The translations under genes and the position numbers were made by a program. A stretch of DNA of 64,000 nucleotides from Rosa chinensis. Lineage: Eukaryota; Streptophyta; Magnoliopsida; Rosales; Rosaceae. Shown here one piece after another: positions 32,991 to 42,870 of this stretch (its first letter is position 1; every line of letters starts with the position of its first letter). The notes under the pieces were generated by a model. That model was not told where the DNA came from and did no database searches. It saw only the letters and a list, made by a program, of their open reading frames with translations. Location of the stretch: contig NC_037091.1 of NCBI RefSeq assembly GCF_002994745.2, positions 56,901,612-56,965,611 of the forward strand. Reading direction: 5' to 3'.

Positions 32991-34684
32991 TTGGGTTTGG
33001 TTTAACCAATTCCCAAACTGAATTCTGCTGCATTGACTCAATCTCAGCCTTCATAGCCTTCTGCCATTCTTCAACTTCATGGCTCTCAACAGCTTGCTTG
33101 AAGCTTGAAGGATCATTATCTTCACTTAGAATATCAGTTTCTTGCAGGTACACTACAAAATCACTATCTTCCCCATATACTGGTCTTCTCTCTCTTTGGG
33201 ATCTCCTAGGCTGAGGTGGATTTTGTTCTTCTACAGGGTTATTTTCTAAAATGGACATTATCCGTAGGTTCATCTATATGAGGTTCTAAGCCTATTGGTT
33301 CTTCTAAAGCTTGATTTTGGCTTGGAGTTTCTGTATCTGCATTATCTGCATTGTTTGACTGAATTAAAGGTAAGATATTCTGTAAATTTCGGTTTTCAGT
33401 AATTTCTTCTAACTCCAAGGACAAGTCTTCAAAGTTAGTATTACTAAATCCTTCATCCAGAAATTTTGCTTGATGAGTTTCAAAAGTTCTGGTAAAATTT
33501 TGAGCTGCATAGAACCTATAGCCTTTAGATTTCTCACAGTAGCCAATAAAATGGCAACTGACTGTTTTGGATTCAAGTTTCTGTGTCTGTGCATTTGGCA
33601 ATTTTGCCTCAGCCTTGCATCCCCACACATGACAATGATGCAAGCTAGGTTGCCTTCCACACCACAACTCAAAAGGTGTTTTGTCTACTGATTTACTAGG
33701 TTATCTGTTGCAAATATAATTTGCAGTCTTAAGAGCCTCACCCCATAAAAATATAGGTAGACCTGTAGTGCACATCATACTTCTCACCATGTTTAATAAA
33801 GTCCTATTTTTTCTTTCTGCTACTCCATTTTGTGTAGGATTATAGGGAGTTGTGTACTGAGCCTTAATGCCATTTTCCTGTAAATATAGTGCAAAAGGAC
33901 CCTTCTGCTGGCCTGCTTCAGTGTGTTTCCCATAGAACTCCCCTCCCCTATCAGATCTCACTAGCTTAATTTTCTTCTCTAGTTGCAATTCAACTTCAGT
34001 TTTATAAATTTTGAATGCATCTAGAGCTTGTGATTTTTCTGACAGTAAATAGATATAGCAGTACCTGGAAAAATCGTCTATGAATGTGATGAAGTAAAAA
34101 TTTCCACAGATAGTTTTGTTTTTAAATGGACCACATATGTCTGTATGTATTAGTTCTAATAGGTTTTGACTTCTTAAGGCCTTTTTCTTTCTGTAGTTTG
34201 TCAATTTCCCTTTAAAACACTCAATGCAGTCATTTAAATCTGTATAATCCAATGCAGGTAAAATTTTATTTTTCTCGAGTGTTTTCAGTCTTTCTTTGGA
34301 TATATAGCCTAATCTTCTATGCCATATATTTGCAGACTTATTATTGAACAATGTTCTCTTTGTACCTGTGACAGTGTTATTCTTTATAATGTTTTGATTA
34401 TTTTCAATCAACATAATTTCCTGTTGAGCAACAGAACAATCTAATTTCAAATAATCATGCATAAACACACCACAGCAAAGATAATTTGAACCCTGAAATA
34501 ACTTTATTCCACTGAAATCAATAATGAGTTTGCAACCAATCTTAACTAAAAGACCTACTGAAATCAAATTCCTTTTCAAGGAAGGAATATAATAAACACT
34601 ATCTAGAAAAAGAAAATTTCCTAAGCCTAAATCAATCTTCAGAGTCCCAATGGCCTTAACTGCTACTCTCGAACCATTTCCCAC
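32991..34684 (-). pseudogene. Copia integrase with linker, one in-frame stop
   Basis: Starts within the end of the protease-integrase linker (VGNGSRVAVKAIG), followed by the zinc-binding H-H-C-C region (IWHRRLGY … CIECFKGK) and the core with LIHTDICGPF, SDRGGEF and NGVAERKNR (D, D, E). A TAA follows ICNR at about 33701, and the frame then continues through the GKR-type C-terminal region (FELWCGRQ, GCKAEAKLP, FIGY) and an acidic linker with further frame changes near 33270-33410 before RT. Confidence 0.88.
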
Positions 34685-34697
34685 ACAAACTTGGACC

Positions 34698-35552
34698 TCA
34701 CTTTTCTTTGGTGTCCTCCTGTTTGTTAAACCCCTTCTTTATCATCCAAGCCTTGAAACCACTGCAGTCTCTCTTCATGTGCCCTATTTTCTTGCAAAAA
34801 TAGCACTTAAACTTAAAAGGTTTGTCAGATTTATGTTCTGCAGGTTTGCCAGGTACTTTAGTGGTGGTAGTCTTCTTGGCCTTAAGTATGTTCTGTTTCT
34901 TCCACTTAGGCTTCTCAACTAGGTTGACTGTAGTAGCTGGTCTGCCTTCCTTCCTGATTCTCTCTTCCTCTACTACACAGATAGAAATTAACTTGTTCAA
35001 GTCCCAGTTAGACTCTTGGGCATGGTAGGAGGTTCTCAGGTTACTGTAGGTGTTAGGCAATGACTGAAGTGCCACATGCACTACCTGAGAGTCTTTAACT
35101 CCCATGTCTAAATCCCTCAACCTTGAGTTGAGGTCAATTAGCTCCATAATGTGCTCCCTCACACTTCCTTTTCCTGAAAACTCCAGCTCATTAAATCTTT
35201 TGGATAGCCTAGCAACCTCAGCTTTGTCACTCTCCTGATATTTATCTCCTATGGCTTCTAGAAAATCCATGGCAAGCTCTGGCTCAATGATCGAGCCCCT
35301 AACTGTGTCAGACATAGAGGTTCTTATCACATTTTTGGCTTTCCTATTGGCGCTATACCACTCCTTATAGTATTTTCTATCTTCTTCTGTGCTCTCAGTG
35401 TCTAGCTCTAATGGTTGTTCCTCAATCAAGCAAAGATCCATATTTTGATGCATAGACAGATAAAATTCAACTTGGTTTCTCCACTTCTTATAATTCCATC
35501 CATTAAGCAACTGAATTTGGCCTATAGTGACCACATTTAGACCTAAAAACAC
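34698..35552 (-). CDS. gag: Copia gag with zinc knuckle
   Basis: About 284 codons in one frame. Contains the copia gag fold (LLNGWNYKKWRNQVEFYL, LSKRFNELEF, IMELIDLNSRLRD) and a C-terminal zinc knuckle CYFCKKIGHMKRDC (CX2CX4HX4C). The frame opens with GTG at 35552 and no in-frame ATG precedes the gag fold, so the true start is unclear; TTTTTAG just upstream could be a splice acceptor. The downstream frame begins only 14 bp after its stop and lacks the protease active-site segment. Confidence 0.82.
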   Translation of the reverse strand: MFLGLNVVTIGQIQLLNGWNYKKWRNQVEFYLSMHQNMDLCLIEEQPLELDTESTEEDRKYYKEWYSANRKAKNVIRTSMSDTVRGSIIEPELAMDFLEAIGDKYQESDKAEVARLSKRFNELEFSGKGSVREHIMELIDLNSRLRDLDMGVKDSQVVHVALQSLPNTYSNLRTSYHAQESNWDLNKLISICVVEEERIRKEGRPATTVNLVEKPKWKKQNILKAKKTTTTKVPGKPAEHKSDKPFKFKCYFCKKIGHMKRDCSGFKAWMIKKGFNKQEDTKEK

Positions 35553-36802
35553 AGAAAAATAAAGAAAATAAGATTTCTGCAGTAAAAGATTTTATCTGTG
35601 TGTTAATCTTTAAAACAAAATCATGTATTTGAATAACACAAGAAAAAGACATAAAATTTAAAAGCAGTCATGAGCTTTAAAATTTTAGCAGATACATGAT
35701 TAGTTTTCCATAAAACCCCATAACTAAAATAACATCAAGTAACACCTTTATGGCATAAAACTCAACATTCTAAAGTTCTAAATCACCATACTGTATTTAA
35801 CAAAAATCAGTCATTCCTTGAACCAGTCAAAGTCTTTGGATAAGAAAAGCTTCAAGGTATCTAAATAGATAGTTGTGATTACATATGATGCTGTTCTGCA
35901 TTCAGAATTACACAGTGAACAACTTCTTTGGAAGACAAAATATAAGTGCAATTTTAAATGCAGAAACACAAGTTCCAGTTTTGTTAAAACTTAAAATCCT
36001 TGAAGAGTGATAATGAAAACTTGCTTTGTGCAAAATGACCAATACAATCTTTCAAGAATATCAAAACTAGAATTAATAACCATATGCTCAGTTTCTATAT
36101 GAACTTATTAATTTTATGCCATGAAAATAACAATACTGCAGATTTTATGTTGGGAGATATATTCCTAATTGTTAGCTAAAAACCATAGCATACTTAAAAC
36201 AACCAATACTCAATCAAAATCATCAAATCATACCATCACAGTAATCATATAGTTCTCAAAACCAAAACTTCATATCACACGATTACAGTAAGTCATTCAA
36301 CCATATATGCAGAATTCCTTCAATATGCATGATCAAGCATTCCAAATATGATTATGACAACCCTTTCCATATGCAGAAATTGAAATACAAGTTATGGGAT
36401 TCCCAATGAACATACCTTGGCCTCTGCTACAGCGCTGCAACAAAAATTTTATAGCGGAAGCAAAAGAAAACAAGCAGCAAATTTCAACCTTTCCACATGA
36501 TCCAATCAATTCTAAAGAGGGGTCTTGAATCCCATAACCGAGAATTTATCTCAGTGAGCCCTAACTCAATCCGATCCCTAAAGCAAAAGTGACCGTTATG
36601 TTCCAACGATAATATTCTTAAATTTATATATTAATTTTGGACTCGGGTTTGGGCTTATTTGCTTAATGAATTGGATTAGTATTAAAGCCGGGTTAAAACC
36701 ACTTAAGGCCTGCTTTTAGTCTAAACAGAAAATAGTTTTCACAATATGAATTTTCTGAACCAAAACAAAAAACGCATGATATGTGTTTTATGAAGTTCCT
36801 AA
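35553..36802 (-). other. Long 5' leader of the copia element
   Basis: About 1.25 kb of AT-rich sequence between the primer-binding site and gag, without a supportable gene on either strand. Confidence 0.7.
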
Positions 36803-36816
36803 GCTCTGATACCAAT
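36803..36816 (-). other. Copia primer-binding site (initiator tRNA-Met)
   Basis: The complement reads ATTGGTATCAGAGC directly after the 5' LTR; TGGTATCAGAGC pairs with the 3' end of plant initiator tRNA-Met. Confidence 0.93.
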
Positions 36817-37427
36817 TGTTAAATCTACATGATGCAACAACCAACACATCAAACACAAGATCATATCATACAACACATATACAATATCAATTAAACCAGC
36901 TGCACAACATCCACACAGAAACTGCAGAATAGCTTTTCTAGTGGTACTAGGACTCCACCTGGATCATTGACGCTCTGGATCCCTGCAGAAACAACTTGAC
37001 CAAAGTTAGACATCTTGAGCAACTGGAACTGAGAATGAATAGCAATAGAACTAGAGCAGAAAGCCTTCTGTATGTCAACACCAAAAGCTTCAGAATGGGG
37101 CTGAACAATATGCTTAACAACGGGTGATGAATACAGGGACTTTGCTCCCTTTATATATTGGCCAAAACCACGAGTTAGACTCATCCCATAAGGAGTCCAA
37201 CACTTCTTCATGTTTATCGAGATAGGAGACTTAGAGTTTATCACAAACACTTAATGTAATTCAGGTTGATTACAAATGAGTTCCCTACTTCTACCAGGAG
37301 ATATACACCCACGTAGATAACTGGAATTAGAGTTATATTCATGTACTTCTTGTTATTTACATAGGATTAAATCAGCTGGTTTTATCTCAATGTGATTAAG
37401 ATAATGTTAAGTCCACATATTCTAACA
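36817..37427 (-). repeat. Copia 5' LTR
   Basis: 611 bp. Compared with the left LTR it has AATAGCTTTTCTAGTGGT in place of ACT and one A/G change, and otherwise appears identical. Contains TTTATATATTGG near 37151. Confidence 0.95.
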
Positions 37428-37483
37428 TGTCAATCTCCCAGCGTACACTTGTTCAACCTGAAATGATGTTAAATATTCTGCAG

Positions 37484-38210
37484 TGTGAGAGTGTCGAATG
37501 AACTAGGAGCAGGACATCCAAGAACAGCAAAGTTCTCGCTAGTATTGGCCGTAATAACTTCATTTTTCATTGGTGTTCTCCTCTCACTCGTCCTCATACT
37601 CAGCAGAAACGAATATCCAGCCTTGTTTCCAAGTGATTCAGATGTTCAAGCGCTCGTGGTGCAGCTCACTCCCTTGCTGGCAACCTGCATTGTCATCAAT
37701 AACATTCAACCTGTACTCTCTGGTGATGCAATTGGAGCAGGATGGCAAGCTTTTGTGGCTTATGTCAACATAGGCTGTTACCATATAGTTGGGGTACCAT
37801 TCGGTTTACTCTTTGGGTACAAATTTGACTGGGGTGTTACGGTAAGTGTATCTGTCTGCACAATCTTGTAGTGAATAGCCCGGTATAAAAACTGACCGAG
37901 TAGACGTATTCGATCATTTTTGTAGGGGATTTGGACTGGAATGCTGTTAGGGACAGTTCTTCAGACTTGTGTCCTTTTCTATTTGGTTTATAAGACCAAC
38001 TGGAACAAAGAGGTTAGGGATTTGAACATTATTTGTGTTTCTCTGTACAACTCACAAGAACTTTACTAATACTGAACCAAGTCGGATACACGATAAACTG
38101 AGGTATTGTCTCACGAAATGCAGGCTTCTATAGCTGAAGACAGGATACGGAAATGGGGAGGCCAATCAAACAATCCCAAAGACTCGGAGAATAATGGCGC
38201 AACGATATAG
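37484..38210 (+). pseudogene. MATE/DTX transporter, three 3' exons to the stop
   Basis: Exon 37484-37841 (after TTCTGCAG) encodes VRVSNELGAGHPRTAKFS, then helices with PALFPSDSDVQALVVQLTPL and INNIQPVLSGDAIGAGWQ. Intron 37842-37925 (GTAAGT…TTGTAG). Exon 37926-38012 encodes GIWTGMLLGTVLQT…TNWNKE. Intron 38013-38123. Last exon 38124-38210 ends in TAG. All splice sites and the MATE C-terminal motifs are intact, with no stop or frameshift. The decay is confined to the 5' half of the gene. Confidence 0.92.
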
Positions 38211-39225
38211 AAAGTTTCAAGTAAAAAGATTGAACAACGCAATGCAACTACGGCAGCACAAATGCAATTTTTATTTTTCAATTATAGGGCCATCTTCTGC
38301 AATGATTGGAATGCAAAGAGCTGGAGGTCCTAAGTTCGGATCCTCCCCCTTCAGATTATTAAAAAACAATAGGGAATAAGACAGTCCCCAATAGTTTTGA
38401 CATATCCGCATCAGAAGATGATTTTGGGGCTTACTGTATGAAAATCATAGTAAAACCATTATTCTATTTGTAGTTTTATTATTACTGTAGTTTATGCCGA
38501 CTACCATTGCAAAGAAGGGAAAAAAAATCAGATAAACACTAGTGCACTACAGAAATACGATCAAATAGCCATTCTGAAATGCCATGTCAGCCATTTAGAT
38601 CCCTTTTAAACATAGAAGTCAATGTAGTTTAAAAAGCACATTTGTTTCGCAAAACAACATACAAACAGCTGAAGCAGCTGCTCAATGGAAGAAGAAATGA
38701 TTCTGTGTATTCTGCAGCATCCCAATCTAAAACTCTAATATTACACTTCTAACATATGACGCCTATGAAAACAAGTTCACCAATGCAATTGCTATAAGAC
38801 TATCCAATATGATGGGTATAAAAAACCAAAACCAAAGGTCAATGAGTTTAAAACTTACAGACCACAACACAATACAAGTAGGCAAGAACATCAGGCTAAT
38901 CCTGTCCTTTTGACTGGCAAGATAGAGTAAATCATATCCAAAACCACACCTAGAAACAAAGACAAGTGAAGAAATATTGCTAAAGAAATGATCTACTCAG
39001 CACCCAGGTAGAACAAATATCCAACAATTGAATGATACTATTTTGTTTTCACCAACACAATCAGAAAAAAAAAACACAATGAACTCTAGCAAAATTAACC
39101 CAATCATGATGGAACCACAGAAAATTTCTTGATTAAATACTAGTAGGTCCATTTGGGTTTTTATTGAGGAACAAGATTCAGTGGTACCAGCTAAGAAAAG
39201 AATTCTTCAGTTTACCATTTTCACA
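38211..39225. other. Downstream flank and 5' LTR end of a second copia element
   Basis: No gene recognised. The LTR of the copia element whose gag starts at 39308 must end at 39225 (…CCATTTTCACA), because a primer-binding site follows. Its outer boundary could not be set without the partner LTR. The rest is presumably MATE 3' flank. Confidence 0.5.
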
Positions 39226-39237
39226 TGGTATTAGAGC
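39226..39237 (+). other. Primer-binding site of the second copia element
   Basis: TGGTATTAGAGC, one base from the initiator tRNA-Met match TGGTATCAGAGC. Confidence 0.75.
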
Positions 39238-39307
39238 AACCATCTGAAACCTAAGAGTGAAACAATCCCACCACAACCAAATTCTTAGAATCACATTATA
39301 AGCCTTC

Positions 39308-39803
39308 ATGCCAGGGGACGAAGAAACAAAGGTTGTTCAACACGACAACTCTTCGACTACGCTGAAGATGTCAAAACCTTGGGAAAATCCCAATCACCCT
39401 TTGTTCATCCATCATTCTAATCAGCCTGGAGTGGTCCTTGTTGCACAGCCTTTGGGGAAGACAATTATACCACCTGGGCTCAGTCTATGAACATGGCCCT
39501 AACAATCAAAAACAAAAAGGGATTTATTGATGGCACAAACGAAAGATCAACCCAGAGAGTTGAAGAGCAGATGCAATGGGACCAGTGCAATACCTTGGTT
39601 AAAACCTGGTTGCTCGGGTCTATGTCCAAAGAGATATCCAGCAGCGTCATTCACTGCAAGACTGCAAAAAGCATGTGGAAGGAGCTGAAAGAAAGGTTTT
39701 CTCACACTAATACGGTGCAATTATTCCATATTGAGAATGCTATACATGATTGTGAACAGGGTGTTGGCTCTGTGACTACCTTCTTTACCAAACTCAAAGG
39801 CTT
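39308..39803 (+). pseudogene. gag: Copia gag, first half (split by E3)
   Basis: ATG at 39308; NPHNPLF-like region HPLFIHHSNQPGVVLVAQPL is the copia gag N-terminal polypeptide type. A one-base frameshift near 39460 moves to the frame with MNMALTIKNKKGFIDG and the UBN2-like part (QWDQCNTLVKTWLLGSMSKE, AKSMWKELKERF). It stops at the E3 insertion after FFTKLKG. The continuation is at 56982. Confidence 0.88.
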
Positions 39804-40557
39804 TGTTTGAGCCCAAAAGTAATTTTGGCAAGATCCTTTAGTGTATTTAGCATAGCGGGCCGATACCTGCGGCCCAAAAATAAGCCTACTTGGGTTTGGG
39901 TTATAACTTCACCCATTCCGTAATCCATAAGGAAAATGAGCCCTTATTGGAATCGAGTAGCGGAGATTGAATAAGAGACTTCAATCAATAGTCTTTCTAT
40001 GGCAAGGAACAGTCGAAACCCTAGGTATAAATACCAGGTTTCAAGGATGAATTAAACACAACTCTCAAATCAACTAATCGCACAGATTATCAAAGCCTCC
40101 CCGGAGCAAACCTTCAACCTAGTTGAAACCCGGCGACCGTACTCCTAGTCCTAGTCTCTCCAAGAGCCGACTATTAGTGCTACTGCCACCGATACAACCA
40201 GCGAAGCAAGGGTAACGCCCTCGCAACCCAGCGAAGCTAAAGTCACGCTTTAGCAAAACCCGTGCTTTCTTAGAACTTCCCAGTGATTGCGCTGCTCAAC
40301 CTACAACGTTGAGTATCGATTCGGTGACGCGAAGAGATCACAACCAAAGTCCTTACCAGTAAGGCGAGAAGTCATTTTCGGAAAGGCAAGAAAAGAACCT
40401 TGTGACAAGGTTGGTGCTCTCCTTGTCCACAGCGTTTGATTCAAGAAGTCAGGTCAAGGGACTCCCTGACGACTGTACCCTACGGTGCTGGCACGCCTGC
40501 TCAATCACATCAGCAAAAGAGACAGTTTGCACCCATACTGGTTTTCGGAGCCAAACA
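39804..40557 (+). repeat. E3 5' LTR
   Basis: 754 bp. TATAAATA at 40026-40033. Followed by TTTTGGCACGCCCAGTGGGA, the primer-binding region; I do not assign the tRNA. Confidence 0.93.
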
Positions 40558-40762
40558 TTTTGGCACGCCCAGTGGGACTTGTGCATAGCGTTTCTTCGTG
40601 AACGTAACCATTGGGAAGCCGAGTGAAAACCCTTACCAAAAGGGTTATGCTAACTGCTCAAAGCAGAAGACCTCCAGTTACAGACCGCATTCTCGCGCGG
40701 ACTGTCGTGGTCTTTCTGAAGAACAAGTGACTCAAAGGTTTTCTCACTCCCAATCATCCGAC

Positions 40763-42870
40763 ATGTCGACTGAACAGGGAGAAAATCACCCGCCCGCTAC
40801 GGAGGGGCAGAATGTCACTACTAACCAGGAAAGTGAGCCTGTTAACCCTACCGTTATCTCCAGTGTTGCAGAAAATGAAGAAAGAGAGGCTTTCATTCTG
40901 AAGCCTATTCCAGAAGGAGCGACTTTCGAGGAAAAGCTCGTGATCATCATGGAGAATAACGAGACACATCGTAAAAAGGTGGCTGCTGACTTTGACAGGG
41001 AAATCGCGAGGACAGACTAACTCATACGCAAACTAGATCAGCGCATTGCCCAATGTGCTGAAGATAGTAAGCAACAAATCGCACGATAAGAGAATGCAGT
41101 ACGGGCCCACGCCAGAGGTATCGCCGATGAGCAGGGTCAGCGCCAGAAGGAAGTTATGGAAGCTATTGTGAGCCAAGCCAAGCAGACTGCATTAGATTTG
41201 GCAGGTCTTCGTAAGGATGGATCTAACCTTGCAACAGAAGTCGCCATGCAGAGAGCCGAATTGAACCAGGCTAAAGAGGTATTGAACAAAGCTTTAGGGG
41301 ATCCTAATGCCATCCTTGGGTCACTTGGCCAGCCCTCTGGTTCTGGCCAACCTTCTGGTTCTGGTAAATATATACCACCAAATGTTCGGGAGAAAGTGAA
41401 CAGCAGTACAGCTACTCCATTGAAAACGGCTACTACCGCATCAACCAAGAATAAGGAAAGAGCCTTGGTGATCGGCGGTAACAAGGCCACTCCACCGGCC
41501 CCGCAAAAGGATAAGATTCAGAAAACCGGTGATGGTACTCTTGACGATCCTGTTGTTTTTACTTAGTACGACAGCGATGGGGTGGAGAACGTCTATCATG
41601 AACTCCCAGACAATTTACTATGGCATTGATCAGACAGGCAACCTGGTCAAGATAACAGCTCTGGTAAAAGATGCACCCATGCCAGCGGTCACTCTTCAGC
41701 AATCTGCTAATCCTCAGACCATTTGCCTCGGAGAAGGAATAGCGCCTACCAGCCAGACCGTACCATTGCAAACTGCCAGCCAGACTATGGCGATGCCTCC
41801 TCTCCCTCCCGGACCAGATTACGTGAGACGCGAAGAGGTTGAGGAGATGATCAAGTTGGCTTATCCTAGGGCAGCTCGATGGAGTTTATGAGGGGCCTTT
41901 CCCACCGCATATTATGCTTGCGCCTTTTCCCAGAGGCTACAAAAATATCATATTTTCAACTTTTTCAGGGGAAGACATGGAGAATGTGGCAACTCATCTG
42001 GCCAGGTTTAGGGTACAATGCGGCCAGTATCAAAATGATGAAATCCTCAAGTGCAGGATCTTTGGCATTTCTCTTTCTGGAACTGCTTTCAGATGGTTTT
42101 CTAAGCTCCGCCCAGGATCAGTGGCTGATTGGCCAACAATGGAAAGGCTCTTCCGAGATACTTTTGGATCCATAGAGCCTGAAGTTGACCTGGCTTCTCT
42201 CACTCAAATGGCTCAGCAGCCCATCGAATCTACCGTAGCATATCTCCAACACTTCCAGATTCAGAAAGCCAAATTGAATATGGTGTTACCAAAGAAAGAA
42301 CTATTGAAGTTGGCCATCAAAGGCTTAGAGCCTCACCAGTGAAAGAAGCAACATGGCAGCATGATCCAGTCAATGGGAGAACTCATCACATAGGTGGGCA
42401 GCTTTGAACATCTTCTCAGAGAGACTGAAGCGAGGAAGAATGCGTCCAGAGGGACATATGTCCGAGGCAAACACCGTACAATAGCGGCGTTGAACTATCA
42501 GCCAACTACTTATGATCCTTACTACCACCGTCATAATGAAGAAATTTTCCAGGATACGGAAGAGGAGAATGAGGAGAATGATGTCTCTGCTTTTAAGCTG
42601 ACAGGAAGGAAGAACACAGCCTTGAAACAACTGAAGATATCTAAGGAGTCTGTCAAACTCAAATCTGTGGCCTTCACCAAATCCGAATTCGCGACATATA
42701 CATATGATGCCAATAAGGCACATGAGATTTTAGATGAGATGATCGCCGCGAAGATGGTGAAGACAGACTTTAGACCTTTTCCTCGTCCAGATCAGCTAAA
42801 AGGTAAAAAGTACTGCAAATTCCACAACCTGTGGAATCATAACACAGCTGATTGTGTGAGCTGAAGGATC
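40763..42870 (+). pseudogene. gag: E3 gag, multiple stops and frameshifts
   Basis: Probable ATG at 40763 (MSTEQGENHP). The frame runs with TAA stops at 41018-41020 and about 41087-41089 (each one C-to-T step from CAA) through a coiled-coil-like and Ser/Gly/Pro-rich region to 41566. A frame change is followed by a Pro-rich stretch, and another near 41870 leads into the gag core (MENVATHLARFRVQCGQYQN, FRWFSKLRPGSVADW, MERLFRDTF, AYLQHFQIQK). A zinc-binding-like CKFHNLWNHNTADC stands at the end (about 42813-42857). A one-base shift near 42860 separates it from the protease frame. Confidence 0.85.

Larger units (their letters stand above)
30312..37427 (-). mobile_element. Ty1/copia retrotransposon in a MATE intron
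   Basis: 7,116 bp, sense minus. Left LTR 596 bp, right LTR 611 bp; they differ by one substitution and one 15-bp length change that I could see. Exact 5-bp target duplication TGTCA at 30307-30311 and 37428-37432. The primer-binding site matches initiator tRNA-Met. Order gag, integrase, reverse transcriptase, RNase H is copia-type. The coding region has frameshifts and stops and lacks the protease active site. It sits in the intron between MATE exons 30247-30303 and 37484-37841. Confidence 0.95.

Noticed and set aside
16321..38210. A functional MATE gene with very large introns
   Set aside because: Two conserved coding segments (after SVIA and before LEVWYF) are absent from the window, so correct splicing cannot give a complete transporter.
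38194..38379. 61-codon frame after the MATE stop
   Set aside because: Overlaps the last MATE exon in another frame and has no recognisable domain.
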